Part shown: positions 55,346-64,000 of the stretch, piece after piece
How positions within the stretch are numbered: position 1 is the stretch's first letter
Layout: each line of letters begins with the position of its first letter
Assembly (NCBI GenBank): GCA_963698435.1
Contig: CAVOQV010000001.1
Coordinates: 11,597 to 75,596, forward strand
Length of the DNA stretch: 64,000 nucleotides
From: Sva-07 sp963698435
GTDB lineage: Bacteria > Actinomycetota > Acidimicrobiia > Acidimicrobiales > Ilumatobacteraceae
Direction of reading: 5' to 3'
The notes under the pieces: model-generated
What the model was told of the DNA's origin: nothing
What the model saw: the letters and a program-made list of their open reading frames with translations, nothing else
The model's database searches: none
Position numbers and translations under genes: made by a program

Positions 55346-56602
55346 GGGACCAGCGGGTCGTCGACCACCTCGTCCCGACGGTGAAGATCCACGGGCGGCT
55401 CGACCTGTCCAAGGACAAGATCGCCATGCAGCGTCTGCGCGAGGCGGCCGAGCAGGCCAAGAAGGAGCTCTCGTCCTCGACGAGCACCAACATCTCGCTG
55501 CAGTACCTGTCGATGACCGAGAACGGCCCGGTCCACCTCGACGAGAAGCTCACGCGCGCGCAGTTCGAGCAGATGACCGCGGACCTGCTCGACCGCACCA
55601 AGGCGCCGTTCCACGCCGTCATCCGCGACGCCGGCATCAAGCTGTCGCGAGATCGACCACATCGTGCTCGTCGGCGGCTCCACCCGGATGCCCGCGGTCG
55701 CCGAGGTCGTCCGCGAGCTGACCGGCGGCAAGGAGCCCAACAAGGGCGTCAACCCGGACGAGGTCGTCGCCGTCGGTGCCGCGCTGCAGGCCGGCGTCCT
55801 CAAGGGCGAGCGCAAGGACGTCCTGCTCATCGACGTCACCCCGCTGAGCCTCGGCATCGAGACCAAGGGCGGGATCATGACCAAGCTGATCGAGCGCAAC
55901 ACGGCCATCCCGACCAAGGCGGTCCGAGATCTTCACCGACGGCCGACGACAACCAGCCGTCGCGTGCTCATCCAGGTGTTCCAGGGCGAGCGCGAGTTCG
56001 CGCGGGACAACAAGCCGCTCGGCACGTTCGAGCTCACCGGCATCGCGCCGGCGCCGCGTGGGGTGCCGCAGGTCGAGGTCACGTTCGACATCGACGCGAA
56101 CGGCATCGTGCACGTGTCCGCCAAGGACCGCGGCACCGGCAAGGAGCAGTCGATGACGATCACCGGCGGCTCGCGCGCTGCCCAAGGAGGACATCGACCG
56201 GATGGTCGCGCGAGGCCGAGGAGCACGCCGGCCGAGGACAAGCAAGCGCCGCGAGGAGGCCGAGACCCGCAACACGGCCGAGCAGCTGGTCTACTCGACC
56301 GAGAAGCTCCTCGCCGACAACGCCGACAAGCTCCCCGACGACGTCAAGACCGAGGTCAGCCAGCGCGATCGACGAGCTCAAGACGGCGCTCGACGGGCGA
56401 CGACGTCGAGGACGGTCAAGGCCAAGCACGACGACGCTGCCCACGGTCGCCAGAAGCTCGGCGAGGCCATCTACGCGCGCGCGACAGGCCGCGGCGGCCG
56501 AGACGGCGCAGGCCGCCGGCGAGCGAGGCGCCGCGCCGAGCACCGGCGTCCGACGAGGACGTCGTCGACGCCGAGATCGTCGACGAGGACGAAGCTGAGT
56601 GA
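55338..56602 (+). CDS. dnaK: Chaperone DnaK, 5' truncated and frameshifted
   Basis: Contains the end of the ATPase domain (MQRLREAAEQAKKELSSSTS, HIVLVGGSTRMPAVAEVVRE, NPDEVVAVGAALQAGVLKGE), the linker VLLIDVTPLSLGIETKGG, the substrate-binding domain (FELTGIAPAPRGVPQVEVTF) and the acidic tail DEDVVDAEIVDEDEAE. The first ~230 residues are absent. Single-base insertions near 55,650, 55,925, 56,172, 56,206, 56,232 and 56,250 break the frame. Actinobacterial type, consistent with a Cellulomonas-like source. Stop overlaps the grpE start. Confidence 0.93.
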
Positions 56603-57268
56603 CGGACCCGACGCACCGACGACCCGGATGAGGCCCGACCGTGACGCGCCGACGCCCGGACCCGGCCCGAGCGGTCGTCGCCGACGAGCCGGCAGGTCCT
56701 GATGCGCCGGCGACGGCGCCGACGGACCCGCCGGCGAGCGAGGCGCGCCGCGGTCGGCGCAGACCCCGGCGCCGCGGACGCCGGCGCGCCGACGCGGCTC
56801 GAGCCGGCGCGGCGTCAGGCGCGTCGCGGCGGAGCGGCTCGCCGACCTGCAGCGGCTGCAGGCCGAGTACGTCAACTACCGCAAGCGGGTCGACCGCGAC
56901 CGGGTCGTCGCCCGCGACGCGGCGGTCGCCGGCGTCGCTCGAGGCGCTGCTCGCCGGTGCTCGACGACGTCGCAGCTGGCCCGCCAGCACGGCGACCTCG
57001 ACGGCGGCCCGTTCGCCGCGATCGCCGAGAAGCTCGAGGCGACCCTCGGCCGGTTCGGGCTGGTGCGGTACGGCGCGGCCGGCGAGGCGTTCGACCCGAC
57101 GCGTGCACGAGGCGCTCATGCACGCGCCGAGCTCGCCGAGGACGACCGAGCACGACCGTGGTCGCAGGTGCTCCAGCCGGGGTACCGGCCGGCGAGCGGG
57201 TCGTGCGCGCGGCCCGGGTGGCCGTGGCCGACCCGGGCGAGGCTGAGCGCGACGCGGCCGCAGGCTGA
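56599..57268 (+). CDS. grpE: Nucleotide exchange factor GrpE, frameshifted
   Basis: GTG overlaps the dnaK stop (GTGA). Recognisable segments in alternating frames: RLADLQRLQAEYVNYRKRVD-type coiled coil, RDAAVAGV, ALLPVLDDVA-like, ARQHGDLDGGPFAAIAEKLE and GRFGLVRYGAAGEAFDPT, ending VLQPGY and ERVVRAARVAVADPGEAE. Several one-base breaks. It releases ADP from DnaK. Order dnaK-grpE-dnaJ-hspR is the standard actinobacterial operon. Confidence 0.85.
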
Positions 57269-57292
57269 GCACGACCGAGAGGAGGGGCGCCG

Positions 57293-58387
57293 ATGACCGG
57301 TCAGGACTGGTTCGAGAAGGACTTCTACGCGGTCCTCGGCGTGCCCAAGGACGCCGACGCCGCCGCGATCAAGAAGGCGTACCGCAAGCTCGCGCGCACG
57401 CAGCACCCGGACGCACAACCCCGGGGACGCGGCGGCGGAGGCGCAGGTTCAAGGACGTCGGCGAGGCCTACGCGGTGCTGTCCGACCCCGAGCAGCGCCA
57501 GCAGTACGACGCCGTGCGCGCGATGGCCGGCGGCGGCGCGCGGTTCACCGCCGGGCGGTCCGGCGGCGGCGACGCCGGGTTCGAGGACGTCTTCGGCGGC
57601 CTGTTCGGCGGCGGGTGCCGGTCGGGCGGTGGCAGCGTCCGCGTTCACCGACGCCGACCGGCGGCGCGGCGCGAGCTTCGACGACATCCTCGGCGGGCTC
57701 TTCGGCGGGCCGGCGGCCGGCGCCGGCGGCGGGTTCGGCTCCGCCGCGCGCGCCGCGCGCCGGGGCGCGACCTCAGGCGACGACGCACGCTGCCGTTCCG
57801 GCAGGCGGTCGAGGGGTCGACGGTCACCCTGCGCGTCGACGCCGACCGGGATCGCACGGTCAACGGCGCGGATCCCCGCCGGGGTGCGCGACGGCCAGAA
57901 GATCCGGCTGCGCGGCAAGGGCCGGCCCGGCGACGCCGGCGGCACCGGACGGCGACCTCGTCATCACCGTCCACGTCGACGCCGCACCCGGTCTTCAGCG
58001 CTCGACGGCGACGAACCTGCGGGTCACGCGTGCCGGTCACGTTCGCCGAGGCGGCGCTCGGCGCCCAGGTCGACGTGCCGACCCTCGACGGCGGCACCGT
58101 GCGGGTCAAGGTGCCGCGCCGGGCACCCCGTCGGGCCGGACGCTGCGGGTCAAGGGCCGCGGCGTCCGGCCGGCAAGCGCACGGGCGACCTGCTCGTCAC
58201 CGTCCAGGTCGTCGTCCCGCAGCGGCTCGACGCGGCGCACGGACGCGCTCGAGGCGTTCGCCGCGGCCACCGGGCGACGCCGACGTGCGCGCGGACCTGC
58301 GACGCCCGGGCGCGCCACCCTGAGCCGAGCGTGGCCGGCCGACGTGAGACGAGCGTCGCGCGCCGGATCGACGCGGTGCAGGAGTGA
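57293..58387 (+). CDS. dnaJ: DnaJ-family co-chaperone without zinc finger, frameshifted
   Basis: GAGGAGG precedes the ATG. J domain: KDFYAVLGVPKDADAAAIKK, AYRKLARTQHPDA (HPD present). Gly-rich region GGGDAGFEDVFGGLFGG and SFDDILGGLFGGPAAG follow, then the C-terminal domains (FRQAVEGSTVTLRVDADRDR, DGQKIRLRGKGRPGDAGG, TFAEAALGAQVDVPTLDGGT). No CxxCxGxG repeats, so type B/CbpA-like. Multiple one-base breaks. The stop overlaps the hspR GTG. Confidence 0.88.
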   Translation: MTGQDWFEKDFYAVLGVPKDADAAAIKKAYRKLARTQHPDAQPRGRGGGGAGSRTSARPTRCCPTPSSASSTTPCARWPAAARGSPPGGPAAATPGSRTSSAACSAAGAGRAVAASAFTDADRRRGASFDDILGGLFGGPAAGAGGGFGSAARAARRGATSGDDARCRSGRRSRGRRSPCASTPTGIARSTARIPAGVRDGQKIRLRGKGRPGDAGGTGRRPRHHRPRRRRTRSSALDGDEPAGHACRSRSPRRRSAPRSTCRPSTAAPCGSRCRAGHPVGPDAAGQGPRRPAGKRTGDLLVTVQVVVPQRLDAAHGRARGVRRGHRATPTCARTCDARARHPEPSVAGRRETSVARRIDAVQE

Positions 58388-58834
58388 GCCGAGTCGACCT
58401 CGACGACGACGACCCCGGTCTTCGTCATCTCGGTCGCCGCCGAGCTGGCCGGGCATGCACCCGCAGACGCTGCGCCAGTACGACCGGCTCGGCCTCGTCA
58501 CCCCGAGCCGCACCGCCGGCCGCGGCCGGCGCTACTCGCCGCGCGACGTCGCGATGCTGCGCGAGGTGCAGCGGCTGTCCCAGGACGAGGGCGTCAACCT
58601 CGCCGGCATCAAGCGGATCCTCGAGCTGGAGCTCCAGACCGGCCGTCTGCGCGAGCAGGTCGCCCGAGCTGCGCGTCGAGCTCGAGGACCTGCGCGTCGC
58701 GGCTCTCGACGTCGCGCCGGGTGTTCGCCGCCGGCCCCGCCGGCGACATCGTCGCGGTCCCGCCGGGCCGCCGTCCCGACCGCTTCCCGTCCACGTCCGG
58801 CGCCCTCGTCGTCTGGCGCCCACCCCGCCACTGA
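58384..58834 (+). CDS. hspR: Heat-shock repressor HspR (MerR family), frameshifted
   Basis: About 148 residues. MerR-type helix-turn-helix: VAAELAGMHPQTLRQYDRLG (one extra G after GCC breaks it in the consensus), SRTAGRGRRYSPRDVAMLRE, QRLSQDEGVNLAGIKRILEL, then a coiled coil and VAVPPGRRPDRF. It represses dnaK and clpB operons at HAIR operators, with DnaK as co-repressor in Streptomyces. A HAIR-like site is present upstream of clpB at 61,973. Stop TGA at 58,832. Confidence 0.9.
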
Positions 58835-58929
58835 CCCCCCCGCCCCCTTCTCGTCGTCCCAACAACGTTGTCAGGCGCGACACGCCGCCCCCAGCCGTCG
58901 TTGTGGCGTAGTTCGGTACAGCCCGGCCG

Positions 58930-59725
58930 TCAGCCGGCGGCCAGGACCACCTCGGCGAGCGACTGCTCGACCGGCGCGCCAGGCCCGGCCGCGGGCGATC
59001 GCGACGAGGTCGGCGTCGAGCGCGTCGAGCTCGGACGCCGCGACACCGTCGGCGATGAACGGGTCGTCCCGCCACGTCCGCAGGTTGAGCACGTGGAGCC
59101 CGGCCATCGCAGCCGGGTCCGGCCGCCAGGCGACGACGTCGGCGTGCACGACCGTCAGCCCGGCGGCTGCACCGAGGCCGGCGAGCCGGCCGCCGACGTC
59201 GAGGGCCTGGCCATGGTGGCGCTGGAGCGCCGCGACGAGGTCGTAGTAGCGGTGCAGCGCCGGGTCGGCGCTGTCCAGCGCGGCGACCTCGTGGAGCACG
59301 AGCCGGCCGCCCGGCCGCAGCACGTCGGCCCACAGCGCGAGCGCGTCCCGCGGTGCGGCGAGATGGGTCAGCAGGAACCGGGCGTGCACGACGTCCGCGG
59401 GCTCGACCGGCAGCGGCGACCGCGTGACGTCCGCCTCGATGTATGCCACGCCCGGGACCGGACGGGCCCGGGCCGCCGCGAGGAACCCGGGCGACCTCTC
59501 GACGCCGGTCGTGCGCACCGCCCCGCTCGCTGCGTGGAGCAGCCGCGTCGTGTGCCCCGGTCCGCAGCCGAGGTCGACCGCGTGCGCCGGGGCCCGCGGC
59601 GCCCAGCGCGCGAGCAGGTCCGTCGTGCGGGGCGCGAACAGCTCGGCGAGCAGGTCGAGCCGGCGCGCGGCGTCCGGCGTCGTGCCGAAGGTGTAGACGT
59701 CGCTGCGCTCGCTGCTCGGGCCCAC
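58930..59725 (-). CDS. SAM-dependent methyltransferase
   Basis: About 264 residues. Class I motif I HAVDLGCGPGHTTRLL, TTGVERSPGFLAAARARPVP, DVVHARFLLTHLAAPRDALA and WADVLRPGGRLVLHEVAALD. One base near 58,975 shifts the end; the restored frame ends EQSLAEVVLAAG at a TGA (58,930-58,932). The substrate is unknown. Convergent with hspR, and not known to be part of the heat-shock regulon. Confidence 0.82.
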
Positions 59726-59774
59726 CGCCGCATTGTCGCCTGCCGGGCGCCAGGCCGTGGAGCAGGGCAGCGGT

Positions 59775-60875
59775 TCAGACCGCCCGGCGGAGCACCGGGA
59801 TGCGCAGGATGACCCAGGTCAGCACGAGCGAGCCGGCCACGGTCAGCACGAGGTGGGCCAGCGTGACGCCGACGTACCCCAGCCACGCCTCGGGCGCGGG
59901 CCACAGCCGGTTCAGCGGGTAGAAGAAGAGCGGGTGCACGAGGTAGACGCCGAAGGTCAGCGCCGACAGCGCGGCGGTGCGCCGACCCGGGGCGTACCGG
60001 CTGCCCGGTGGGTTCCGCAGTCCCCAGGCCCGGAGCAGGACCAGCGCCGCGACGGACATGACGACGACGGTCGGCGACAGGTACCCGTAGACGTAGCGGC
60101 CCGGGCTGCCCCAGCCGATGCCGATCGCCGTCGCGGCGACGAGGCCGGCGGTCGCCGCGACGCTGCCGACGAAGGCCGCCGCGGCGAACCGGACCTGCCG
60201 CCGGGTCAGGGTGATGTCGCGGAGCATCCAGCCGAGCGTGAAGTAGCCCGCGTACGGCAGGAACCGGGTTGCCGCCGACGCCCCGCCGACGTCGAGGAAC
60301 GACGAGAGCACCTGGTCGAGAGCGCCGAGCCCGAGCAGGACGGCGGCGAACGCGCCCTGCATCCGGTGGGTCGCATGCCGCACGACGAGCCGTAGGAACG
60401 GCGTCAGCAGGTAGAGCACGACGAGCACGTAGAGGAAGTAGAGCTGGAGGAACGGGGTGCCGGCGGCGACGTCGCGGGCGGCCTGGCCCGCGTCGAGGTC
60501 GTCGCCGAGGTAGAGCGAGCGGAAGGCGAGGTAGACGACCGTCCACACGACGAGCGGGATCCCGACCCGGCCGAGGCGGCGGCGGTAGAAGTCCCGCGGC
60601 CGGTCGGTTCGCCGGGGGTCCAGCAGCAGCGCGCCGCTGACCATGAGGAAGACCGGCACGCACCAGCGGGACGCCGAGTCGAGCACGTTCGCCGTCCACC
60701 AGGCCGCCGTCGCCGGGTCGCCCGCGCCCCGCCCGCCGACGGTCGCGCTCGTCTCGTGGACGACGACGACGGCGAGGATCGCGAGCACCCGGGCGAGGTC
60801 GAACCAGCCGGTCGGTTCCCGCTGCGCCGCGTCGATGACGAGCGGCTCGGCACGCGGGTCGCCGGAGCTGCTCAT
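59775..60875 (-). CDS. Acyltransferase family 3 membrane protein
   Basis: 366 residues, about ten hydrophobic segments, with the family start WFDLARVLAILAVVVVHETS (the conserved His) and VPVFLMVSGALLLDPRR. It O-acetylates or O-acylates surface glycans or lipids. The frame is intact. It belongs to the second (Cellulomonas-like) segment, so it should not be linked to the EPS cluster on the left. Confidence 0.87.
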   Translation of the reverse strand: MSSSGDPRAEPLVIDAAQREPTGWFDLARVLAILAVVVVHETSATVGGRGAGDPATAAWWTANVLDSASRWCVPVFLMVSGALLLDPRRTDRPRDFYRRRLGRVGIPLVVWTVVYLAFRSLYLGDDLDAGQAARDVAAGTPFLQLYFLYVLVVLYLLTPFLRLVVRHATHRMQGAFAAVLLGLGALDQVLSSFLDVGGASAATRFLPYAGYFTLGWMLRDITLTRRQVRFAAAAFVGSVAATAGLVAATAIGIGWGSPGRYVYGYLSPTVVVMSVAALVLLRAWGLRNPPGSRYAPGRRTAALSALTFGVYLVHPLFFYPLNRLWPAPEAWLGYVGVTLAHLVLTVAGSLVLTWVILRIPVLRRAV

Positions 60876-60954
60876 GTCAGACGACTACCCCGGCCGGGCG
60901 CTCGCCGCCCGTCGAGACGCGCGGCGTCCGCGCGGCCCGGCCCGGACGGCACGC

Positions 60955-61809
60955 TCAGAGCAGGACCGACGAGGTGAGGACGGCCGGGTCCGAGGTCGCC
61001 ATGCACGTCACGTCGCGCGATCCGGCGTCCCAGTCGGCCTTCGTGGGCACGATGACGCCCACCGTCAGGGCAGCGCCGAACGCCGGGTCGATGCTCTGGT
61101 CGACCTGGCTGCGGCACGCGGTCGTGCCCGGCCCGACGACCGCTGCGGCGCCCGGGTAGGCCGGGTCCGCCGGGAACGCCTCGGACAGGTCGACGCGGCC
61201 GAAGGCCTGCGCCTGGTGCGGGGTCGTGCAGTCGACGACGACGACGTCCTGACTCTCGTCGGCGGCGGCCGCCCGGGTGTCCCAGGCGAGCAGGCAGTCG
61301 CCACCGGCCACCTCGGAAGCGGCCTTCGTCGTGCCGGCCGCGTCGAGCGTCGGCCCGGCCGCGGCCGGGACGTCGAGGTCCTGGACCGACGTCACGACCC
61401 GCTGACCGAGCAGGACCGCGAAGACGAGGACGGCGAGGAAGGCCACCAACCACAGGGCGCCGAGCGCGACGCCGGTGATCGCCAGCCGCCGGCCGGCCCC
61501 GCCGTGACGCTTGGTACGGACCAGCCCGACCACGCCGAGGACGATCGCGACCGGCGCGAGCCCGATGACGCCGCACACGAGGGCGGCGACGCAGAACCGG
61601 TCGATCCGGACCGGCCGGTCGCGCCGGACGACCTGCAGGTCCTGACCGGGTGCGGCGCCCGGCGAGGTCGCGATGCCGAAGACCATCCCGTCGAGCGTCT
61701 GCTCCCGGGGGCCCTGCTCCTCGGGAGTCCGCGGGCGAGGTGGGGTCGCCCTGCCGGGCGAGGCGGCGTCGCGACGGGTCGAGCCGGACGCGGACGGCTT
61801 GTCGCTCAC
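60955..61809 (-). CDS. DUF4190 / septum-formation-domain membrane protein
   Basis: 284 residues from the GTG at 61,809 (longer in-frame extension is unlikely). Cytoplasmic Pro/Arg-rich start, two helices of DUF4190 type (FCVAALVCGVIGLAPVAIVL, GVALGALWLVAFLAVLVFAV), then an extracytoplasmic domain with GDCLLAW, VVVDCTTPHQAQAFG and later TTACRS and DVTCMATSD, the cysteine pattern of septum-formation family proteins. The function is poorly defined. The 284 bases to clpB hold the HAIR operator. Confidence 0.72.
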   Translation of the reverse strand: MSDKPSASGSTRRDAASPGRATPPRPRTPEEQGPREQTLDGMVFGIATSPGAAPGQDLQVVRRDRPVRIDRFCVAALVCGVIGLAPVAIVLGVVGLVRTKRHGGAGRRLAITGVALGALWLVAFLAVLVFAVLLGQRVVTSVQDLDVPAAAGPTLDAAGTTKAASEVAGGDCLLAWDTRAAAADESQDVVVVDCTTPHQAQAFGRVDLSEAFPADPAYPGAAAVVGPGTTACRSQVDQSIDPAFGAALTVGVIVPTKADWDAGSRDVTCMATSDPAVLTSSVLL

Positions 61810-61972
61810 AGGGCCGACAGTAGCGACTCCGTGCACGGATGGGCAGGAGCCTGCCCGTGCTTGGCGATGGTCGAAACAGTACACATCCGGCGGTCCGGAC
61901 AGATCGACGCGTTGATGTGACGTTCGGTCCGCATAGGCTTGCAGCTCGTGCCGCTAAGTCCGACGGTTAGAG

Positions 61973-61991
61973 TTGAGCGGAACACGCTCAA
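61973..61991. promoter_or_regulatory. HAIR-like HspR operator upstream of clpB
   Basis: TTGAGCG-GAACA-CGCTCAA is a perfect inverted repeat with 7-base arms. The TTGAG-N9-CTCAA core has the arrangement of the HspR-binding HAIR element (CTTGAGT-N7-ACTCAAG). It lies 102 bases before the clpB start and 3 kb downstream of hspR, so ClpB is predicted to be repressed by HspR. Confidence 0.85.
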
Positions 61992-62093
61992 GTCTGAAAT
62001 CGTTGAACCGGACGGCAGCCCGTGGGACCCGCCGTCGTCGCACCGGTGGCGTCGCCCGCGACATCCCCGTAGCACCCGGAGGACACCCGACCG

Positions 62094-64000
62094 ATGGACC
62101 TCAAGCTCACGACCCGCAGCCAGGAGGCGCTGACCGCCGCGGTGCGCCGCGCGTCGACCGACGGCCACCCCCAGGTCGAGCCCGCGCACCTGCTCGCCGC
62201 CCTGCTCGAGCAGCCCGACGGCGTCGCGCCGCTGCTGCTCACGGCCGCCGGCGCCGACCTCACCGCCCTGCGCCGCGCGGCCGACCGTGCGCTCGCCGCG
62301 CTGCCGGCGGCGTCCGGCGCGAGCGTCAGCTCGCCGAACCTCGCCCGCGGGACGTACGCGGCGATGACGGCCGCGGGCGACGTGGCCCGCGAGCTCGGCG
62401 ACGAGTACGTCTCCACCGAGCACCTGCTCGTCGGCCTCGCCGCCGACCGGGGCCAGGTCGGCTCGACCCTCACCGCCGCCGGCGCCACCCGCGAGGCGCT
62501 GCTCGCGAGGCTGCCCGAGGTCCGCGGCAGCGGCCGCGTGACGAGCCCCGACCCGGAGGGCACGTTCAAGGCGCTGGAGAAGTACGGCGTCGACCTCACC
62601 GCCCTGGCCCGCGAGGGCCGGCTCGACCCGGTCATCGGCCGGGACGCCGAGATCCGCCGGGTCGTGCAGGTGCTGTCCCGGCGCACCAAGAACAACCCGG
62701 TCCTCATCGGCGAGCCGGGCGTCGGCAAGACCGCCGTCGTCGAGGGGCTGGCCCAGCGGATCGTCGCCGGCGACGTGCCGGAGTCGTTGCGCGGCAAGCG
62801 GCTGGTCGCGCTCGACCTGGGCGCGATGGTGGCCGGCGCCAAGTACCGCGGCGAGTTCGAGGAGCGGCTCAAGGCCGTGCTGGCGCGAGATCAGGACCGC
62901 CGACGGGCAGGTCGTCACGTTCATCGACGAGCTGCACACCGTCGTCGGCGCCGGCGCCACCGGTGAGGGCGCGATGGACGCCGGCAACATGCTCAAGCCG
63001 ATGCTCGCCCGCGGCGAGCTGCGCATGGTCGGCGCCACGACGCTGGACGAGTACCGCGAGCACATCGAGAAGGACGCCGCCCTCGAGCGCCGCTTCCAGC
63101 AGGTCTTCGTCGGCGAGCCGAGCGTCGAGGACACCGTCGGCATCCTGCGCGGGCTCAAGGAGCGCTACGAGGCGCACCACAAGGTCGCGATCGCCGACGC
63201 CGCGCTCGTCGCCGCCGCGATGCTCTCGCACCGCTACATCACCGGCCGCCAGCTGCCCGACAAGGCGATCGACCTCGTCGACGAGGCCGCGTCCCGGCTG
63301 CGGATGGAGATCGACTCCTCGCCGGAGGAGATCGACGCGCTGCGGCGCCAGGTCGACCGGCTCCAGATGGAGGAGATGGCGCTGGCCCGCGAGGACGACA
63401 CCGCGTCCCGCGCGCGGCTGGACAAGCTGCGCGCCGACCTCGCCGACCGCGCGGAGGAGCTCGCCGTCCTCACCGCGCGCTGGGAGGCCGAGAAGGCCGG
63501 GCTCAACCGGGTCGGCGAGCTCAAGGAACGGCTCGACGCGCTGCGCTCGCAGGCCGAGCGGCTCCAGCGCGAGGGCGACCTCGCCGCCGCGTCGCGGATC
63601 CTGTACGGCGAGATCCCCGGCATCGAGAAGGAGCTCACCCACGCCCAGGCCGCCGAGGGCGGCGCGACGGCCCCGGGTGCGGCGGGCGCGGGTGCCACCG
63701 GCGGACCGGCGCCGATGGTCAAGGACGAGGTCGGCCCGGACGACGTCGCGGACGTCGTCGCGGCGTGGACCGGGATCCCCGCCGGGCGCCTTCTCGAGGG
63801 CGAGTCGGCGAAGCTGCTGCGGATGGAGGAGGTGATCGGTCGGCGGCTGATCGGGCAGGCGGACGCCGTCCGGGCCGTCTCGGACGCCGTCCGGCGGGCC
63901 CGGGCCGGGATCAGCGACCCCGACCGGCCGACCGGCTCCTTCCTCTTCCTCGGCCCCACCGGGGTCGGCAAGACCGAGCTCGCGAAGGCGTTGGCGGACT
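62094..64000 (+). CDS. clpB: ATP-dependent disaggregase ClpB, 3' partial, one frameshift
   Basis: Starts at ATG with GGAGGA ten bases upstream. N-terminal Clp repeats (residues 1-150), first AAA+ module with Walker A GEPGVGKTAVVEGLAQRI, EFEERLKAVLA and, after one extra base near 62,888 (GCGCGAGATC), VVTFIDELHTVVGAGA (Walker B). The coiled-coil middle domain follows (about residues 400-530), then the second module LIGQADAVRAVSDAVRRARA with Walker A LGPTGVGKTELAKAL at the right edge. Works with DnaK/DnaJ/GrpE to dissolve aggregates. It runs off the window. Confidence 0.95.

Noticed and set aside
60955..61884. Longer start of the DUF4190 protein at 61,884
   Set aside because: The extra residues resemble intergenic sequence; GTG at 61,809 gives a polar cytoplasmic N-terminus typical of the family.

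Overview
The window is a join of two unrelated stretches of high-GC actinobacterial DNA. Positions 1 to about 55,335 are one large exopolysaccharide and cell-surface locus. Its gene content and two-domain polyprenyl-phosphate sugar transferases suggest an Acidimicrobiia-like (Ilumatobacter-type) organism; that placement is inference. From about 55,338 the sequence drops into the middle of dnaK and continues grpE, dnaJ, hspR, three unrelated genes and clpB, the usual heat-shock block of Micrococcales (Cellulomonas-like), at visibly higher GC. A membrane-protein frame runs straight into dnaK codons, so a chimeric contig is the simplest reading.

Layout of the first part. 1-9,714: giant secreted repeat protein (PKD-like, cadherin-like, choice-of-anchor L, DUF11, TolB-like propeller). 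10.0-14.7 kb: three sugar-transferase genes and a small membrane protein. 14.7-28.3 kb: polysaccharide deacetylase, glycosyltransferases, a Tat-exported DUF4082 protein, Wzx-like flippase, Wzy-like polymerase/ligase, Wzz-like protein and a CysE-like acetyltransferase. 28.3-32.6 kb: 2OG-Fe(II) oxygenase and two exported beta-helix proteins. 32.9-35.1 kb: two glycosyltransferases. 35.1-40.1 kb: a five-gene minus-strand operon with stop/start overlaps for an amino/acetamido sugar (oxidoreductase, epimerase, two DegT aminotransferases, NeuD-like acyltransferase). 40.3-44.3 kb: acyl carrier protein, PLP decarboxylase, acyl-AMP ligase and GNAT protein, resembling the exosortase-A-associated set but with no exosortase in view. 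44.4-50.2 kb: a RiPP-like module (43-residue precursor with a YxxP leader motif, S24/S26-like peptidase, HprK-like kinase, PqqD-like protein, ABC exporter, nucleotidyltransferase-GNAT fusion). 50.3-54.7 kb: WbpD-like acetyltransferase, a second copy of the large sugar transferase, then a decayed duplicate of the 9.0-12.9 kb block.

The first part would assemble, export and cap a surface polysaccharide: sugar transferases start the lipid-linked repeat unit, glycosyltransferases extend it, Wzx/Wzy/Wzz-like proteins flip and polymerise it, and large exported proteins decorate the surface. The RiPP-like module sits inside it.

Many genes in both parts carry one- or few-base frameshifts at GC-rich or homopolymer sites, densest at 34-43 kb and 55-58.5 kb. 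They look more like consensus errors than decay. Where I join frames, the coordinates are those of the inferred intact gene.
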